Source: Ensifer sp. LC163 (GTDB lineage Bacteria; Pseudomonadota; Alphaproteobacteria; Rhizobiales; Rhizobiaceae). Taken from it: a stretch of 54,345 nucleotides of DNA. The stretch lies in NCBI RefSeq assembly GCF_001695855.1, contig NZ_MBSS01000022.1, positions 1-54,345 on the forward strand, in the 5' to 3' direction. Positions within the stretch are counted from its first letter, which is position 1; each line of letters opens with the position of its first letter. Below the pieces are notes generated by a model. The model was not told the origin of the DNA. It made no database searches and saw only the letters and a program-made list of their open reading frames with translations. The translations under genes and the position numbers were made by a program. Positions 17,223-27,751 of this stretch are shown one piece after another.

Positions 17223-18719
17223 ATGAAACCCGCCATCGCGCTCGAAGGCATCTCCAAGTCCTTTCCCGGCGTCAAGGCATTGTCCGACGTTTCGCTGTCG
17301 CTCTATCCCGGTTCGGTGACTGCGCTGGTCGGTGAAAACGGTGCGGGCAAGTCGACCCTCGTCAAGATCTTGACCGGTATCTACCAGCCGGACGGCGGCA
17401 GCATCCGCGTCGCGGATACGGAAACGACTTTCCCGACCGCCCTTTCCGCCGCGCGCGCCGGCGTGACGGCCATTCACCAGGAGACCGTTCTCTTCGACGA
17501 ACTGTCCGTCGCCGAGAACATCTTCCTCGGTCATGCCCCGTGCAATCGTTTCGGTCTGATCGACTGGGCGAAACTCAATGCCGATGCGCGCGCGCTTTTG
17601 CATCGTGCCGGTGCCGATTTCGATCCGACGATCCGGCTGCGCGATCTCGGCATTGCCAAGAAGCATCTGGTGGCGATCGCCCGGGCGCTGTCGGTCGATG
17701 CCCGCGTCGTCATCATGGACGAGCCGACGGCGGCGCTGTCGCACAAGGAAATTCACGAGCTCTATGCGCTTGTCGAACGGCTGAAGGCAGACGGCAAGGC
17801 AATCCTCTTCATCAGCCACAAGTTCGATGAGATCTTCCGCATCGCCGATCGCTACACCGTGTTTCGTGACGGAACCATGGTGGGCGAGGGGCTGATCGCC
17901 GATGTCAGCCAGGACGATCTCGTGCGCATGATGGTCGGCCGCGCCGTCGGCTCCGTCTACCCGAAGAAAGACGTGGCCATCGGCGAGCCGGTGCTGACCG
18001 TCTCCGGCTACCGTCACCCGACCGAATTCGAGGACATCAACTTCGAACTGCGCCGCGGCGAGATCCTCGGCTTCTACGGGTTGGTCGGCGCCGGCCGCTC
18101 CGAATTCATGCAGTCGCTGATCGGCATCACTCGCCCGTCGGCAGGCGCCATCAGGCTCGACGGCGAGATCCTGGTGATCCGCAACCCGTCGGAGGCGATC
18201 AGGAGCGGTATCGTCTATGTGCCGGAGGAGCGCGGCCGTCAGGGCGCGATCATCGGCTTGCCGATCTTCCAGAATGTGACGCTGCCGTCGCTGTCGCGCA
18301 CCTCGCGCTCCGGCTTCCTGAAACTTACCAACGAGTTCGCGCTTGCGCGGGAATATACGTCGAGGCTCGATCTGCGGGCCGCTTCCCTCGACCAGGACGT
18401 CGGCACGCTTTCCGGCGGAAACCAGCAGAAGGTGGTCATCGCCAAGTGGCTGGCAACCAAGCCGAAGGTGATCATCCTCGACGAGCCGACCAAGGGCATC
18501 GACATCGGCTCCAAGGCCGCCGTTCACGCCTTCATGAGCGAGCTTGCCGCCCAGGGTCTCAGCGTCATCATGGTCTCATCGGAAATCCCCGAAATCATGG
18601 GCATGTCGGATCGTGTCATCGTCATGCGCGAGGGCCGCATCGCCGGCCGCTTCGAGCGGGCCGAACTGACGGCGGAAAAGCTGGTGCGTGCCGCAGCCGG
18701 CATTGTGGAGGCCGCATGA
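17223..18719 (+). CDS. rhaT: Rhamnose ABC transporter ATP-binding protein (double NBD)
   Basis: This 498-residue protein has two fused nucleotide-binding domains, as in sugar importers of the RbsA/MglA class. NBD1 (about residues 5-235) has Walker A GENGAGKST (37-45), Walker B VVIMDEPT and a degenerate signature LGIAKKHL. NBD2 (about 255-498) has a degenerate P-loop GLVGAGRSE, the signature LSGGNQQKV and Walker B VIILDEPT. It energises rhamnose uptake at the inner membrane. The start at 17223 is the first one past the upstream repeat; its AGGA is 16 bases away, so translation may be weak. A GTG at 17136 inside the repeat is the alternative. The stop overlaps the rhaP start. Confidence 0.92.
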   Translation: MKPAIALEGISKSFPGVKALSDVSLSLYPGSVTALVGENGAGKSTLVKILTGIYQPDGGSIRVADTETTFPTALSAARAGVTAIHQETVLFDELSVAENIFLGHAPCNRFGLIDWAKLNADARALLHRAGADFDPTIRLRDLGIAKKHLVAIARALSVDARVVIMDEPTAALSHKEIHELYALVERLKADGKAILFISHKFDEIFRIADRYTVFRDGTMVGEGLIADVSQDDLVRMMVGRAVGSVYPKKDVAIGEPVLTVSGYRHPTEFEDINFELRRGEILGFYGLVGAGRSEFMQSLIGITRPSAGAIRLDGEILVIRNPSEAIRSGIVYVPEERGRQGAIIGLPIFQNVTLPSLSRTSRSGFLKLTNEFALAREYTSRLDLRAASLDQDVGTLSGGNQQKVVIAKWLATKPKVIILDEPTKGIDIGSKAAVHAFMSELAAQGLSVIMVSSEIPEIMGMSDRVIVMREGRIAGRFERAELTAEKLVRAAAGIVEAA

Positions 18720-19696
18720 TGGGCAAGCTGCTGAAAAACCGTGAACTGCTGCTCGTCGGCGCGATCCTGGTGCTGATCGCCCTGATCGCCTGGCGCTTCC
18801 CGCCCTTCATCGCGCCGACCAATCTGGCACGCGTCTACAACGACACCTCGATCCTGATCATCCTGGCGCTCGGCCAGATGGCCGTGATCCTGACCCGCTG
18901 CATCGATCTGTCCATGGCGGCGAACCTGGCGCTTTCCGGCATGGTCGCAGCCATGCTGAACGCTGCCTTTCCCGGCTTGCCGATCCCGGTCGTGATCCTG
19001 TCGGCAATGGCGCTCGGCGCTATCCTTGGCATGATCAACGGTGCGCTCGTCTGGAAGCTCGACATCCCGCCGATCGTCGTCACGCTCGGCACATTGACCA
19101 TCTATCGCGGCCTGATCTTCCTCTTGACCAACGGCAAGTGGATCAATGCCCACCAGATGAGCGATGCCTTCAAGAGCTTCCCGCGCACTGATCTTGCCGG
19201 CATTCCGGTGCTTTCCTGGCTCTCGCTCGTCATGGTCGTGGCGATCTTCCTGGTGATGAGCCGCACGTCGCTCGGGCGCGCCTTCTTCGCCGTCGGCGGC
19301 AATCCGCATGCGGCCGTCTATACCGGCATCGATGTCGGCCGAACCCGCTTCTTTGCCTATTGCCTCTCGGGCACGCTGGCCGGCCTTTCCGGTTATCTCT
19401 GGGTGTCGCGTTATGCCGTTGCCTATGTCGATATCGCCGCCGGCTTCGAACTCGACATCATCGCCGCCTGCGTCATCGGCGGCATCTCGATCGCCGGCGG
19501 CATCGGCTCGGTGCCGGGCGCGGTGCTCGGCGCGCTGTTCCTCGGCGTGATCAAGAACGCCCTGCCGGTCATCAACATATCGCCCTTCGCCCAGATGGCG
19601 ATCTCCGGCATGGTCATCATCATCGCCGTTGCCGTCAATGCGCGTGCCGAACGGCGCAAGGGGCGTGTCATCCTCAAAAAGGCGGAGGCTGTCTGA
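18716..19696 (+). CDS. rhaP: Rhamnose ABC transporter permease RhaP
   Basis: This 326-residue inner-membrane permease of the ribose/branched-chain type (BPD_transp_2) has about eight to ten hydrophobic spans and the family's cytoplasmic-loop sequence VGGNPHAAVYTGIDVGRTRFFAYCLSG. It presumably forms a heterodimer channel with RhaQ, driven by RhaT. The start ATG overlaps the rhaT stop (ATGA); a second in-frame ATG at 18719 is equally possible. The stop overlaps the rhaQ ATG, consistent with translational coupling. Confidence 0.92.
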   Translation: MMGKLLKNRELLLVGAILVLIALIAWRFPPFIAPTNLARVYNDTSILIILALGQMAVILTRCIDLSMAANLALSGMVAAMLNAAFPGLPIPVVILSAMALGAILGMINGALVWKLDIPPIVVTLGTLTIYRGLIFLLTNGKWINAHQMSDAFKSFPRTDLAGIPVLSWLSLVMVVAIFLVMSRTSLGRAFFAVGGNPHAAVYTGIDVGRTRFFAYCLSGTLAGLSGYLWVSRYAVAYVDIAAGFELDIIAACVIGGISIAGGIGSVPGAVLGALFLGVIKNALPVINISPFAQMAISGMVIIIAVAVNARAERRKGRVILKKAEAV

Positions 19697-20700
19697 TGGC
19701 CGAAACGCATCTCTCCCCCCGCAACATTCCCGATCGCCTGGAAGGGCGCGGCGCGCGCCTGCTGAAGAGTTGGGAAAGCCTGCTGCTCGTCGTTGCCTGC
19801 GTCATCTTCCTCGGCAACTCGCTGGCTTCGCCCTACTTCCTCGACCCGTGGAACCTGTCCGACGCCACCTTCAACTTCACTGAAAAGGCGATGATCGCCT
19901 TTGCCATGGCGCTGGTGATCATTTCAGGCGAGATCGATCTCTCGGTCGCCTCGATCATCGCGCTTGCCTCGACAGCGATGGGGTACGCCGTCCAGCTCGG
20001 CTTCGATACGCCGGCTCTGGTGGTTGTCGGGCTTTCGGTCGGGCTGCTGTGCGGTACCGTCAACGGCCTGCTGATCACCGGTCTCGGCCTGCCGTCGATC
20101 GTCGTCACCATCGGCACCATGAGCCTGTTTCGCGGCCTCTCGTTCATCATCCTCGGCGATCAGGCCTTCACTGGCTACCCCGACAGTTTTTCCTGGTTTG
20201 GGCAGGGCTATGTCTGGTGGGTGTTCTCGTTCGAGTTCACGCTGTTCGTCATCTTGGCGGTCGCCTACGGCGTGGTGCTGCACAAGACCAATTTCGGCCG
20301 CGCCGTCTACGCGATCGGCAACAACCAGACGGCGGCGCTGTTCTCAGGCATCCGCGTCGGCCGCGTGAAGTTCATGTTGTTCCTGCTCACCGGCCTGATG
20401 GCCGGCCTTGCCTCGATCTGCCTGACCTCGCGCCTCGGCTCCACCCGCCCTTCGATCGCGCTCGGCTGGGAACTGGAAGTCGTGACCATGGTGGTGCTTG
20501 GCGGCGTCAGCATTCTCGGTGGGTCCGGCACCATCCCGGGCGTGGTGCTGGCGGCCCTGATCATGGGCATGGTCACTTTCGGCTTCGGGCTTTTGAACGT
20601 GCCGGGCATCGTCATGTCGATCTTCATCGGCTTGCTGTTGATCTCGGTCATCGCCTTGCCCATCCTGTGGCGACGCGCCCGCCGCCGTCTTGCCCACTGA
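19696..20700 (+). CDS. rhaQ: Rhamnose ABC transporter permease RhaQ
   Basis: This 334-residue second permease is homologous to RhaP and has a similar set of spans. Its loop sequence [20 protein letters not shown] matches the RhaP loop. It begins at the ATGA overlap with rhaP and ends seven bases before rhaU. Two distinct permeases in one operon suggest a heteromeric transporter, as described for Rhizobium leguminosarum. Confidence 0.92.
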   Translation: MAETHLSPRNIPDRLEGRGARLLKSWESLLLVVACVIFLGNSLASPYFLDPWNLSDATFNFTEKAMIAFAMALVIISGEIDLSVASIIALASTAMGYAVQLGFDTPALVVVGLSVGLLCGTVNGLLITGLGLPSIVVTIGTMSLFRGLSFIILGDQAFTGYPDSFSWFGQGYVWWVFSFEFTLFVILAVAYGVVLHKTNFGRAVYAIGNNQTAALFSGIRVGRVKFMLFLLTGLMAGLASICLTSRLGSTRPSIALGWELEVVTMVVLGGVSILGGSGTIPGVVLAALIMGMVTFGFGLLNVPGIVMSIFIGLLLISVIALPILWRRARRRLAH

Positions 20701-20707
20701 GGTTTCC

Positions 20708-21022
20708 ATGGAAAAATACGCCTTCCGCATGCGGCTCAATCCGGGAATGGCCGCCGAATATACCGCGCGTCACGACGCCATCTGGCCGGAACTGGTGACC
20801 TTGCTGAAGGAGGCAGGCGTCTCGGACTATTCCATCCATCTCGACGAAGAGAACGATCTGCTTTTCGGTGTCCTCTGGCGAACGGACGATCATGGCATGG
20901 CCGATCTGCCCTCCAATCCCGTGATGCAGAAGTGGTGGGCGCATATGGCCGACATCATGGAGACCCGTGGCGATAACGAACCTGTCGCCGTGCCGCTCAA
21001 AACCGTCTTTCACATGAGCTGA
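20708..21022 (+). CDS. rhaU: L-rhamnose mutarotase
   Basis: This 104-residue protein matches the RhaM/RhaU mutarotase family over its full length ([29 protein letters not shown]..., with His in RHDAIW and the C-terminal WWAHMADIM region). It interconverts the alpha and beta anomers of L-rhamnose in the cytoplasm, supplying the form used by RhaI. The start at 20708 is preferred because the family begins with this Met. It lies between rhaQ and rhaK with gaps of seven and four bases. Confidence 0.93.
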   Translation: MEKYAFRMRLNPGMAAEYTARHDAIWPELVTLLKEAGVSDYSIHLDEENDLLFGVLWRTDDHGMADLPSNPVMQKWWAHMADIMETRGDNEPVAVPLKTVFHMS

Positions 21023-21026
21023 CCTA

Positions 21027-22424
21027 ATGCGGATCGTGGGCGTCATCGACATCGGCAAGACCAATGCCAAGGTCGCAGCGGTCGATCTCGATCGCTTCGA
21101 AGAGATTGCCGTGCGCAAGACTGCGAACGGCGTCGTCGAAGGCGATCCCTATCCACATTTCGATGTCGAGCGCCTCTGGGCCTTCGTGCTCGATAGTCTG
21201 AAGGCGCTCCAGGCCGAGCATCCCCTGGAGGCAATCTCGATCACCACCCACGGAGCGACGGCGGTCGTTCTCGACGAAGCCGGCGGACTTGCCTTGCCGG
21301 TGCTCGACTACGAATTCGGCGGGCCGGGTACACTCTCGGAGGCCTATGAGCGCCTTCGGCCACCTTTTACCGAAACCGGCTCCGCGCGCCTGCCGATGGG
21401 CCTGAATGTCGGCGCCCAGCTCTTCTGGCAGCAGCAAACCTTTCCCGACGCCTTCGCCAAGGTCGCGACGATCCTGACCTATGCGCAATACTGGACCTTT
21501 CGATTGACCGGCATCCGGGTCAACGAGCTGACTTCGCTCGGCTGCCACACCGATCTCTGGAATCCGAACGCCGGCACCTTCTCATCACTGGTGGACAGCC
21601 AGGGCTGGCGGCACCTGTTTGCGCCGGTCCGCAAGGCTGACGAAATCGTCGGCGCGTTGTTGCCGGAACTTTGTGCGGCCACCGGCATCCCAAATGGCAC
21701 ACCTGTCTATTGCGGCATTCACGATTCCAATGCCTCTCTGCTGCCGCATTTGCTGACCCGGCAAGCGCCGTTTTCCGTCGTGTCGACCGGCACCTGGGTC
21801 GTGATGCTGGCGGTCGGTGCCGACGAGGTGACGCTCGATGAACATCGAGACACGCTGATCAACGTCAACGCGCTTGGCGATCCCGTTCCATCGGCGCGCT
21901 TCATGGGCGGCCGCGCTTTCGCGCTGCTGCTCGGTGATAGTGCCGCATCCTCGTCGTTTGAGGACGAAAGCGCAGTTGTTGCAGCGGAGCACATGCTGTT
22001 GCCTTCTCTTCCCGAAGGTTCCGGGCCGTTTCCTTCGGCCAAGGCCTGCTGGACGATGGACGAAGGCACGTTGACGCCCTCGGAGAAGACCGCGGCCGTC
22101 TCCTTCTATCTGGCGCTGATGACGGCGACCTGCCTCGATCTCATCGGTGCGCGAGGGGATATCGTGGTCGAGGGGCCGTTTGCCGCAAATGCCGCCTATC
22201 TGCGCATGCTTCAGGCGGCAACCGGGCGCCCGGTTTTTGCCGACGCTCACAATGTGACCGGCACGAGCCTCGGGGCCGCGAGCCTTGTCGACGGGCGCCA
22301 TGTGCGGACCGGGGTGCAGGCGTTTGCCGGTCCCGTTCCTGAAAGTTTTGCGCGTTATGCAGAAAACTGGCGGTCGCTAACGAAAAGCCACGTGCAAAAT
22401 GGCGCAGGCGATCGGCAATCATAA
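21027..22424 (+). CDS. rhaK: L-rhamnulose kinase
   Basis: This 465-residue FGGY-type sugar kinase starts with the actin-fold phosphate loop GVIDIGKTNAKVAAVD. It has the mid-protein hinge GIHDSNASLLP, with the catalytic Asp equivalent in that segment, and VVSTGTWVVML. It phosphorylates L-rhamnulose to rhamnulose-1-phosphate. In R. leguminosarum this kinase is also needed for transport activity, which fits its position as the last gene of the transport operon. No T-rich terminator is seen after it. Confidence 0.9.
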   Translation: MRIVGVIDIGKTNAKVAAVDLDRFEEIAVRKTANGVVEGDPYPHFDVERLWAFVLDSLKALQAEHPLEAISITTHGATAVVLDEAGGLALPVLDYEFGGPGTLSEAYERLRPPFTETGSARLPMGLNVGAQLFWQQQTFPDAFAKVATILTYAQYWTFRLTGIRVNELTSLGCHTDLWNPNAGTFSSLVDSQGWRHLFAPVRKADEIVGALLPELCAATGIPNGTPVYCGIHDSNASLLPHLLTRQAPFSVVSTGTWVVMLAVGADEVTLDEHRDTLINVNALGDPVPSARFMGGRAFALLLGDSAASSSFEDESAVVAAEHMLLPSLPEGSGPFPSAKACWTMDEGTLTPSEKTAAVSFYLALMTATCLDLIGARGDIVVEGPFAANAAYLRMLQAATGRPVFADAHNVTGTSLGAASLVDGRHVRTGVQAFAGPVPESFARYAENWRSLTKSHVQNGAGDRQS

Positions 22425-22489
22425 AATATCTGAAAAGTAACGCCGCCGCATGCGAGGCGCATCGGCGTCAACGATGCTCGTTTTTCTTC

Positions 22490-22603
22490 TCAGAAAACCG
22501 AGCTGCGGTTCGTCGAACGGTTATGCTCGAGATTGAGCACGATCGATACGGCCATCATTGTCAGGATTGCTGTGAGAGCGGCGCCTATACCAAGAACAAT
22601 CAT
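22490..22603 (-). CDS. Putative 37-residue single-span membrane peptide
   Basis: An open frame (MIVLGIGAALTAILTMMAVS start) runs convergent to rhaK and ends 66 bases from it. Residues 2-24 form one hydrophobic helix, followed by a polar, basic tail (NLEHNRSTNRSS). The upstream GGGAAACG is only a weak ribosome binding site. It is too short for homology recognition and could be fortuitous; the clean hydrophobic-then-polar layout is the argument for it. Confidence 0.35.
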   Translation of the reverse strand: MIVLGIGAALTAILTMMAVSIVLNLEHNRSTNRSSVF

Positions 22604-23118
22604 TGTTCGTTTCCCGTCAGCGCATCGTCATGATGTCGCTTTGCTTGCTGCAAAGGTTTCTTTCGCGCGATCTGCGCCCACTTCACTTTCGCTTCGATAC
22701 GCGAGCGCGAGTAGAAGTACAATTCTAAACTCTTGTGAGTGAAAACCTGTTGAAGTCCGCCGCTAATAGTGCGGCATTGCTGCGCTGCAAAAACAGTGGT
22801 TGAAAACGCCCGGCGAATTTTAGTGAATCCAGTTACAGGGCATCGACCGTTAACCTTCAAGCAAGGAATTAACCATAAACATTGTCCCACACGTCGGAAT
22901 GGGAAAAGTCACAGTCTCCTCAAGGCATGATGCCGCCCCGCCGTACCGGTTCCGGTCCGGTATCGATTCGTCATCGAATTTACTTGCGGGATGGACGATA
23001 GCAGACGCCCGAGCGGCGGGGGCTGATCTCAATGATGTGGCGTGCACGTCCGGTGGACCGTGGACTGTCCTGATCCTCCCCAGGCAAATTCCGAGCATGC
23101 AAAGCCGGGGATTGAGCG
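22604..23118. other. Leader region of the chemotaxis operon
   Basis: These 515 bases precede icpA and hold no convincing gene. They contain two direct TTAACC sites (22850-22855 and 22869-22876), a repeated CCGGT(T/C)CGGT cluster near 22945, and a small CGATTCG-type inverted repeat near 22965. The promoter of the whole che operon should lie here; no sigma factor motif could be assigned with confidence. Confidence 0.55.
22850..22876 (+). promoter_or_regulatory. Tandem TTAACC sites upstream of the che operon
   Basis: TTAACC (22850-22855) and TTAACCAT (22869-22876) are in direct repeat, 19 bases from start to start. TTAACCAT is the CtrA half-site octamer and also occurs at 8929 and 53580. The N15 gap differs from the standard N7, so this would be a non-canonical arrangement if CtrA binds. 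Confidence 0.35.
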
Positions 23119-24741
23119 TTGAGGCAGGAAACATCGTCAGAACAGGCAAGGAAGGGCCAGGCAGGCAGTCTGCTGGAGCGCTTGCGTTTTGCCGGGCTCG
23201 ACGACGACAGCTGTTGCCGCGTCCGCGATATCAGGCAGAAACTTGTCCCCCGCATCAACATTGCGCTTCGTGATCTCTTCCAGCGCCTGCAGAGCTATCC
23301 TGACGCGGCCCGGCACTTCGATAGCGACCGGCAGCTCGAGCGCCTGCAGGACATCCAGTCCTCGCACTGGAATGTGCTGACGGATGCGCGCTTCGACGGC
23401 CTCTATGCCGAGCGCGTCAAGGTGCTCGCCGATACCGCGAACCGCATGGGCCTCGATCCGCGCTGGCAGATGGCGAGCCACGCCGTCGTGCTTGAGCACC
23501 TGCTGGTCGGCCTCATCGAAGAGGCTTGGCCGAAATCTTTCCTGCCGATGGGCAGGGGGCGTCGCAAGGAGCTCTGCGAACTGGTCGCGGCACTCGTCCG
23601 TACCGTTTTCGTCGATACCGAGATCGGCGTCTCGCTTCGCTTCAACGCCCTCCGTCAGCAGCATCAGCGCCAGCTCGCCGATCAGCACAGCGCCGACGAG
23701 CAGGCAGTAACGGCCCTCTTCGGTGACTTCGCAAAGAGCTTGAACGAGGGCGACCTCGGCGTGCGCCTGTCGCAGAACGCGCCGGATGCCTACCAGCCGA
23801 TCGTTGCCAGCTTGAATGCAGCGCTCGAAACGATCCAACAAAGCCTGCAGTCCGTCGACCAACGCGGCCAGGCGGCGGAGACGTCCATCGGGCGTCTTCG
23901 CGATGGTGCGGCCGGCTTCGCCGAAAAGGCCGCGGCCGAAGCCGATGCCCTGTCGGGCCAGATTGCAGCACTTGCCGATATGACCGAACGCATGGCGACG
24001 GGCTCGAGCCGCATCAGCGCCACCGAGACAAAAGCCAACGAGACGCGGGTCGCCGTCGAGCGCAGCGGCGAGATTGCCGGCCAGGCAATTTCCGCCATGG
24101 CCGATATCGAGGCGTCGGCCGAGAAGATCGGCCAGATCATCGGCGTCATCGACGAGATCGCCTTCCAAACCAATCTCCTGGCGCTGAACGCCGGTATCGA
24201 GGCGGCAAGGGCTGGCGACAGCGGCCGCGGCTTTGCCGTCGTCGCCCAGGAAGTGCGCGCGCTTGCGCAGCGTTCCGGCGAAGCGGCGCGTGAAATCAAG
24301 CAGCTGGTGACGGGCACCAAGGCGCAGGTCGAGACCGGCGTCGAGATCGTCGGTCGCACGCAGGATGCGATCAGCAGCATCGTCCAGCAGGTCACGTCGA
24401 TTAATGCCGCCGTCTCCGGCATCGCCCGCGAGGCGGAGCAGCAGGTCGGCGATCTCAGGGGCGTTGCATCCGACATCGGAACGATTTCGCAAGCCGTGCA
24501 GGCAAGCGCCGCGATGGCGGGCGAGACCGTCCGGTCTTCGGACGATCTGCACAATGTCATCGTCGAGCTTGGCGAGACGATCCGCAGGTTCCACGTCGAA
24601 CGTCGCCACGCGGCTTCGCCAACATCGACTGCCAGCCAGGGACGCAGCCTCCCGGTTCCTCCTGATGTGGCCGAGGATGAAATGGCGGCGGCATTGTTCG
24701 ATGACGGTCCGCAACGTCAGTTCGCCGGTTGGCAGCGCTGA
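23119..24741 (+). CDS. icpA: IcpA, cytoplasmic globin-domain chemoreceptor
   Basis: This 540-residue receptor has no membrane spans. The N-terminal protoglobin-like domain (about residues 15-180) is followed by a methyl-accepting signalling domain. The receptor tip reads [23 protein letters not shown] (about 345-370) and contacts CheA/CheW. The C-terminal end QFAGWQR resembles a CheR/CheB-tethering pentapeptide-like tail. At the place where globin-coupled sensors have the proximal haem His (HxRIGL) this protein has Ala107 (TANRMGL), so haem binding is doubtful. The start is a TTG at 23119, the first start after an in-frame stop at 23113; no ATG is available nearby. It is the first gene of the che operon. 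Confidence 0.88.
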   Translation: MRQETSSEQARKGQAGSLLERLRFAGLDDDSCCRVRDIRQKLVPRINIALRDLFQRLQSYPDAARHFDSDRQLERLQDIQSSHWNVLTDARFDGLYAERVKVLADTANRMGLDPRWQMASHAVVLEHLLVGLIEEAWPKSFLPMGRGRRKELCELVAALVRTVFVDTEIGVSLRFNALRQQHQRQLADQHSADEQAVTALFGDFAKSLNEGDLGVRLSQNAPDAYQPIVASLNAALETIQQSLQSVDQRGQAAETSIGRLRDGAAGFAEKAAAEADALSGQIAALADMTERMATGSSRISATETKANETRVAVERSGEIAGQAISAMADIEASAEKIGQIIGVIDEIAFQTNLLALNAGIEAARAGDSGRGFAVVAQEVRALAQRSGEAAREIKQLVTGTKAQVETGVEIVGRTQDAISSIVQQVTSINAAVSGIAREAEQQVGDLRGVASDIGTISQAVQASAAMAGETVRSSDDLHNVIVELGETIRRFHVERRHAASPTSTASQGRSLPVPPDVAEDEMAAALFDDGPQRQFAGWQR

Positions 24742-24780
24742 TCCCGGACACTCAAGAGTTAGCAGTCGAGGAAAACAGGA

Positions 24781-25074
24781 ATGGCCAGCAAGAAGACCGC
24801 TCACAAGACGCTCAGCCTCGCTCCGGTGTTGGACCTGAACGAAGCGACCGCGCTGCATGAGAAGCTTTTGGGCCTGAAGGGCAGCGACCTGGTGATCGAT
24901 GCCTCGGCGGTCGAGCGGGTGGGAACGCTCTGCGTTCAGGTCCTGATGGCCGGCGCCAAGACTTGGGAAGAGGATCATTTGTCTTTCACCTTCAGCAAGG
25001 TGTCGGACGCTTTCGAGAAAACGACACAGCTCATCGGGGTCGATATCGACCACCTGATGGCAAAGGAGATTTGA
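24781..25074 (+). CDS. cheS: CheS, STAS-domain partner of CheA
   Basis: This 97-residue protein has the STAS fold pattern (LVIDASAVERVGTLCVQVLMAGAKTWEED). In S. meliloti the gene at this position encodes CheS, which binds CheA and speeds loss of phosphate from CheY1. Ser/Thr in the ERVGTL loop sits where anti-sigma antagonists are phosphorylated. The ATG at 24781 follows GAGGAAAACAGG. It lies three bases from cheY1, implying joint translation with its functional partner. Confidence 0.85.
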   Translation: MASKKTAHKTLSLAPVLDLNEATALHEKLLGLKGSDLVIDASAVERVGTLCVQVLMAGAKTWEEDHLSFTFSKVSDAFEKTTQLIGVDIDHLMAKEI

Positions 25075-25077
25075 GGA

Positions 25078-25443
25078 ATGAAAAAGCGAGTTCTGACAGT
25101 CGACGACTCCCGGACGATCCGGAACATGCTTCTGGTCACGCTGAACAATGCCGGTTTTGAAACGATCCAGGCTGAGGACGGCGTCGAGGGCCTCGAGGTT
25201 CTCGAAGAAGCCAATCCGGATGTCATCGTCACCGACATCAACATGCCGCGTCTCGACGGCTTCGGCTTCATCGAAGGCGTGCGCAAGAACGACCGTTACC
25301 GCGCTGTGCCGATCCTGGTTCTGACCACGGAAAGCGATGCCGAAAAGAAGAACCGTGCCCGTCAGGCCGGCGCCACCGGCTGGATCGTCAAGCCGTTCGA
25401 CCCGACCAAACTGATTGATGCAATCGAGCGCGTAACGGCCTGA
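25078..25443 (+). CDS. cheY1: CheY1, phosphate-sink response regulator
   Basis: This 121-residue single receiver domain has all its active residues: acidic Asp9/Asp10, phosphoacceptor Asp53, Thr83 and Lys105. In S. meliloti the retro-phosphorylation scheme uses CheY1 as a sink that drains phosphate from CheY2 via CheA, replacing CheZ. It begins three bases after cheS (TTTGAGGAATG) and is followed 19 bases later by cheA. Confidence 0.92.
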   Translation: MKKRVLTVDDSRTIRNMLLVTLNNAGFETIQAEDGVEGLEVLEEANPDVIVTDINMPRLDGFGFIEGVRKNDRYRAVPILVLTTESDAEKKNRARQAGATGWIVKPFDPTKLIDAIERVTA

Positions 25444-25462
25444 AGTCCGAGGATAGCCTCCA

Positions 25463-27751
25463 ATGGATATGAACGAAATCAAAGAGATCTTCTTCCAGGA
25501 ATGCGAGGAGCAGCTCGCGGAGCTGGAATCTGGTCTTCTGAAGCTCAATGACGGCGACCGCGATCCGGAAACGGTCAATGCCGTGTTTCGCGCGGTGCAC
25601 TCGATCAAGGGTGGCGCCGGCGCCTTCGGGCTCGACGACCTCGTCTCCTTCGCCCATGTCTTTGAGACGACACTTGATTGCGTTCGTTCCAACAGGCTCG
25701 ACCCCGGTCCCGAGGTTTTGAAGGTAATGTTGAAGTCGGCCGACGTTCTGGCCGACCTGACGAACGCCGCCCGTGATGGCGGTAGCGTCGACGAGGCGCG
25801 CAGCCGCCAGTTGATCAAGGAGCTCGAGGCGCTTGCCAATGGCGAAGTGCTGCAGGCATCGGCCGTTGCCGAACCGGTCGTCAAGGCCGCCCCGGCGGTC
25901 GCAGCCCCTGTTGTCAATGACGAAGGCTTCCAGCCCGTTGCGTTCTCCTTCGACGATTTCGAGGCGGATGAACCGGCGCTGATGGAGATGCCGACCTACG
26001 AGATCGTCTTCAAGCCGAAATCCGATCTCTACGCCAAGGGCAATGAGGCAACGCTGCTTCTGCGCGACCTCTCCCGCCTGGGCGACATGAGCATCCATTG
26101 CGACATGGATGCACTTCCGACGCTCGACCGCCTGAGCCCGGAATCCGCCTACTTCTCCTGGAAGGTATCGCTGAAGACGGACAAGGGCGAGGACGCGATC
26201 CGCACCGTATTCGAATTCGCCGAGTGGGATTGCGACCTCGAGGTTTCGCTGGTCTCCGACGATGCTGCCGCTCCGAGCGAGGAGCTGCCGATGCAGCCGG
26301 TGCCGTTCGACCTCTCGATCCTCGACGACGAGCCGGCTGTTTCGGTCGGCGTGATCGAGGAAGAAGAACAGCTGGCAGCCCAGCAGGCGATCCGCGATGC
26401 GGCCGTCTCCGCTGCCGGCACCGCCAGCAACGTGCTGCAGATGGCGCAGTCCGCCACCCGCACGCCCGCTGAAAAATCGGCCGGTGCCGCCGCCAGCGCT
26501 GCGGCGCAATCTGCAGCCGCGCAACAGGCAGCAGCGTCCGCCGCGACGCCGACCATCCGCGTCGATCTCGATCGCGTCGACCGCCTGATCAACCTCGTCG
26601 GCGAGCTCGTGATCAACCAGGCAATGCTGTCGCAGAGCGTGATCGAAAACGACGCCAACGGCACCTCGTCGATCAACATGGGCCTCGAAGAGCTGCAGCA
26701 GCTCACCCGCGAGATCCAGGATTCGGTGATGGCGATCCGCGCGCAGCCGGTAAAGCCGGTGTTCCAGCGCATGTCGCGTATCGTGCGCGAAATCGCCGAC
26801 ATGACCGGCAAGTCGGTCCGCCTCATCACCGAAGGGGAAAACACTGAAGTCGACAAGACGGTCATCGACAAGCTCGCCGAGCCGCTGACGCACATGATCC
26901 GCAACGCGGTCGATCATGGCCTCGAAACGCCCGAGAAGCGGCTTGCCGCCGGCAAGAGCGCCGAAGGCACCGTGCGCCTGACGGCCAAGCATCGGTCGGG
27001 CCGTATCGTCATCGAACTTGCCGATGACGGTGCCGGCATCAACCGCGAGAAGGTGCGCCAGAAAGCGATCGACAATGATCTGATCGCCGCCGACGCCAAT
27101 CTCTCTGACGAAGAGATCGACAACCTGATCTTCCACGCCGGCTTCTCCACCGCCGACAAGATCTCCGACATTTCCGGCCGCGGCGTCGGCATGGACGTGG
27201 TCAAGCGCTCGATCCAGGCGCTCGGCGGCCGCATCAACATCTCGTCGAAGCCCGGCCATGGCTCGGTCTTCATCATGAGCCTGCCGCTGACGCTGGCCGT
27301 GCTTGACGGCATGGTGGTCACCGTCGCCAACCAGACGCTGGTGGTGCCGTTGACGGCGATCGTCGAAACTTTGCAGCCGGAAGCGGCCGCAATCCATTCG
27401 TTCGGCTCCAACCAGCGGCTGATTTCGATCCGCAACTCTTTCTGCCCGCTGGTCGATGTCGGTCGCATCCTCAACTTCCGCGCCAGCCAGGCAAACCCGG
27501 TCGAAGGCGTAGCGCTTCTGGTGGAATCCGAAGGTGGCGGCCAGCGTGCGCTGATGGTGGACGCCATCCAGGGCCAGCGCCAGGTCGTCATCAAGAGCCT
27601 CGAGGCCAACTATACCCACGTGCCGGGCATCGCGGCCGCGACGATCCTCGGCGACGGTCGGGTGGCGCTCATCCTCGACGTCGACACGATCGTGGCCGCC
27701 TCGCGTGGCCAGTCGCTGAAGCCTGAAATGTCTCTCGCTGCTGCCGGATGA
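25463..27751 (+). CDS. cheA: CheA, chemotaxis histidine kinase
   Basis: This 762-residue cytoplasmic kinase has the P1 phosphotransfer domain with His46 in [13 protein letters not shown], a long P2/linker region (about 150-360) rich in Ala/Gln, and the P3 dimerisation helices (about 370-440). The P4 ATPase has the N box [12 protein letters not shown] and the G box [14 protein letters not shown], and the C-terminal P5 CheW-like domain spans about 610-750. It phosphorylates CheY1, CheY2 and CheB in response to receptors. Its stop overlaps the cheW start (ATGA). The P2 region is longer and more Ala-rich than in enterics, which fits docking of CheS as well as two CheY proteins (inferred). Confidence 0.95.
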   Translation: MDMNEIKEIFFQECEEQLAELESGLLKLNDGDRDPETVNAVFRAVHSIKGGAGAFGLDDLVSFAHVFETTLDCVRSNRLDPGPEVLKVMLKSADVLADLTNAARDGGSVDEARSRQLIKELEALANGEVLQASAVAEPVVKAAPAVAAPVVNDEGFQPVAFSFDDFEADEPALMEMPTYEIVFKPKSDLYAKGNEATLLLRDLSRLGDMSIHCDMDALPTLDRLSPESAYFSWKVSLKTDKGEDAIRTVFEFAEWDCDLEVSLVSDDAAAPSEELPMQPVPFDLSILDDEPAVSVGVIEEEEQLAAQQAIRDAAVSAAGTASNVLQMAQSATRTPAEKSAGAAASAAAQSAAAQQAAASAATPTIRVDLDRVDRLINLVGELVINQAMLSQSVIENDANGTSSINMGLEELQQLTREIQDSVMAIRAQPVKPVFQRMSRIVREIADMTGKSVRLITEGENTEVDKTVIDKLAEPLTHMIRNAVDHGLETPEKRLAAGKSAEGTVRLTAKHRSGRIVIELADDGAGINREKVRQKAIDNDLIAADANLSDEEIDNLIFHAGFSTADKISDISGRGVGMDVVKRSIQALGGRINISSKPGHGSVFIMSLPLTLAVLDGMVVTVANQTLVVPLTAIVETLQPEAAAIHSFGSNQRLISIRNSFCPLVDVGRILNFRASQANPVEGVALLVESEGGGQRALMVDAIQGQRQVVIKSLEANYTHVPGIAAATILGDGRVALILDVDTIVAASRGQSLKPEMSLAAAG

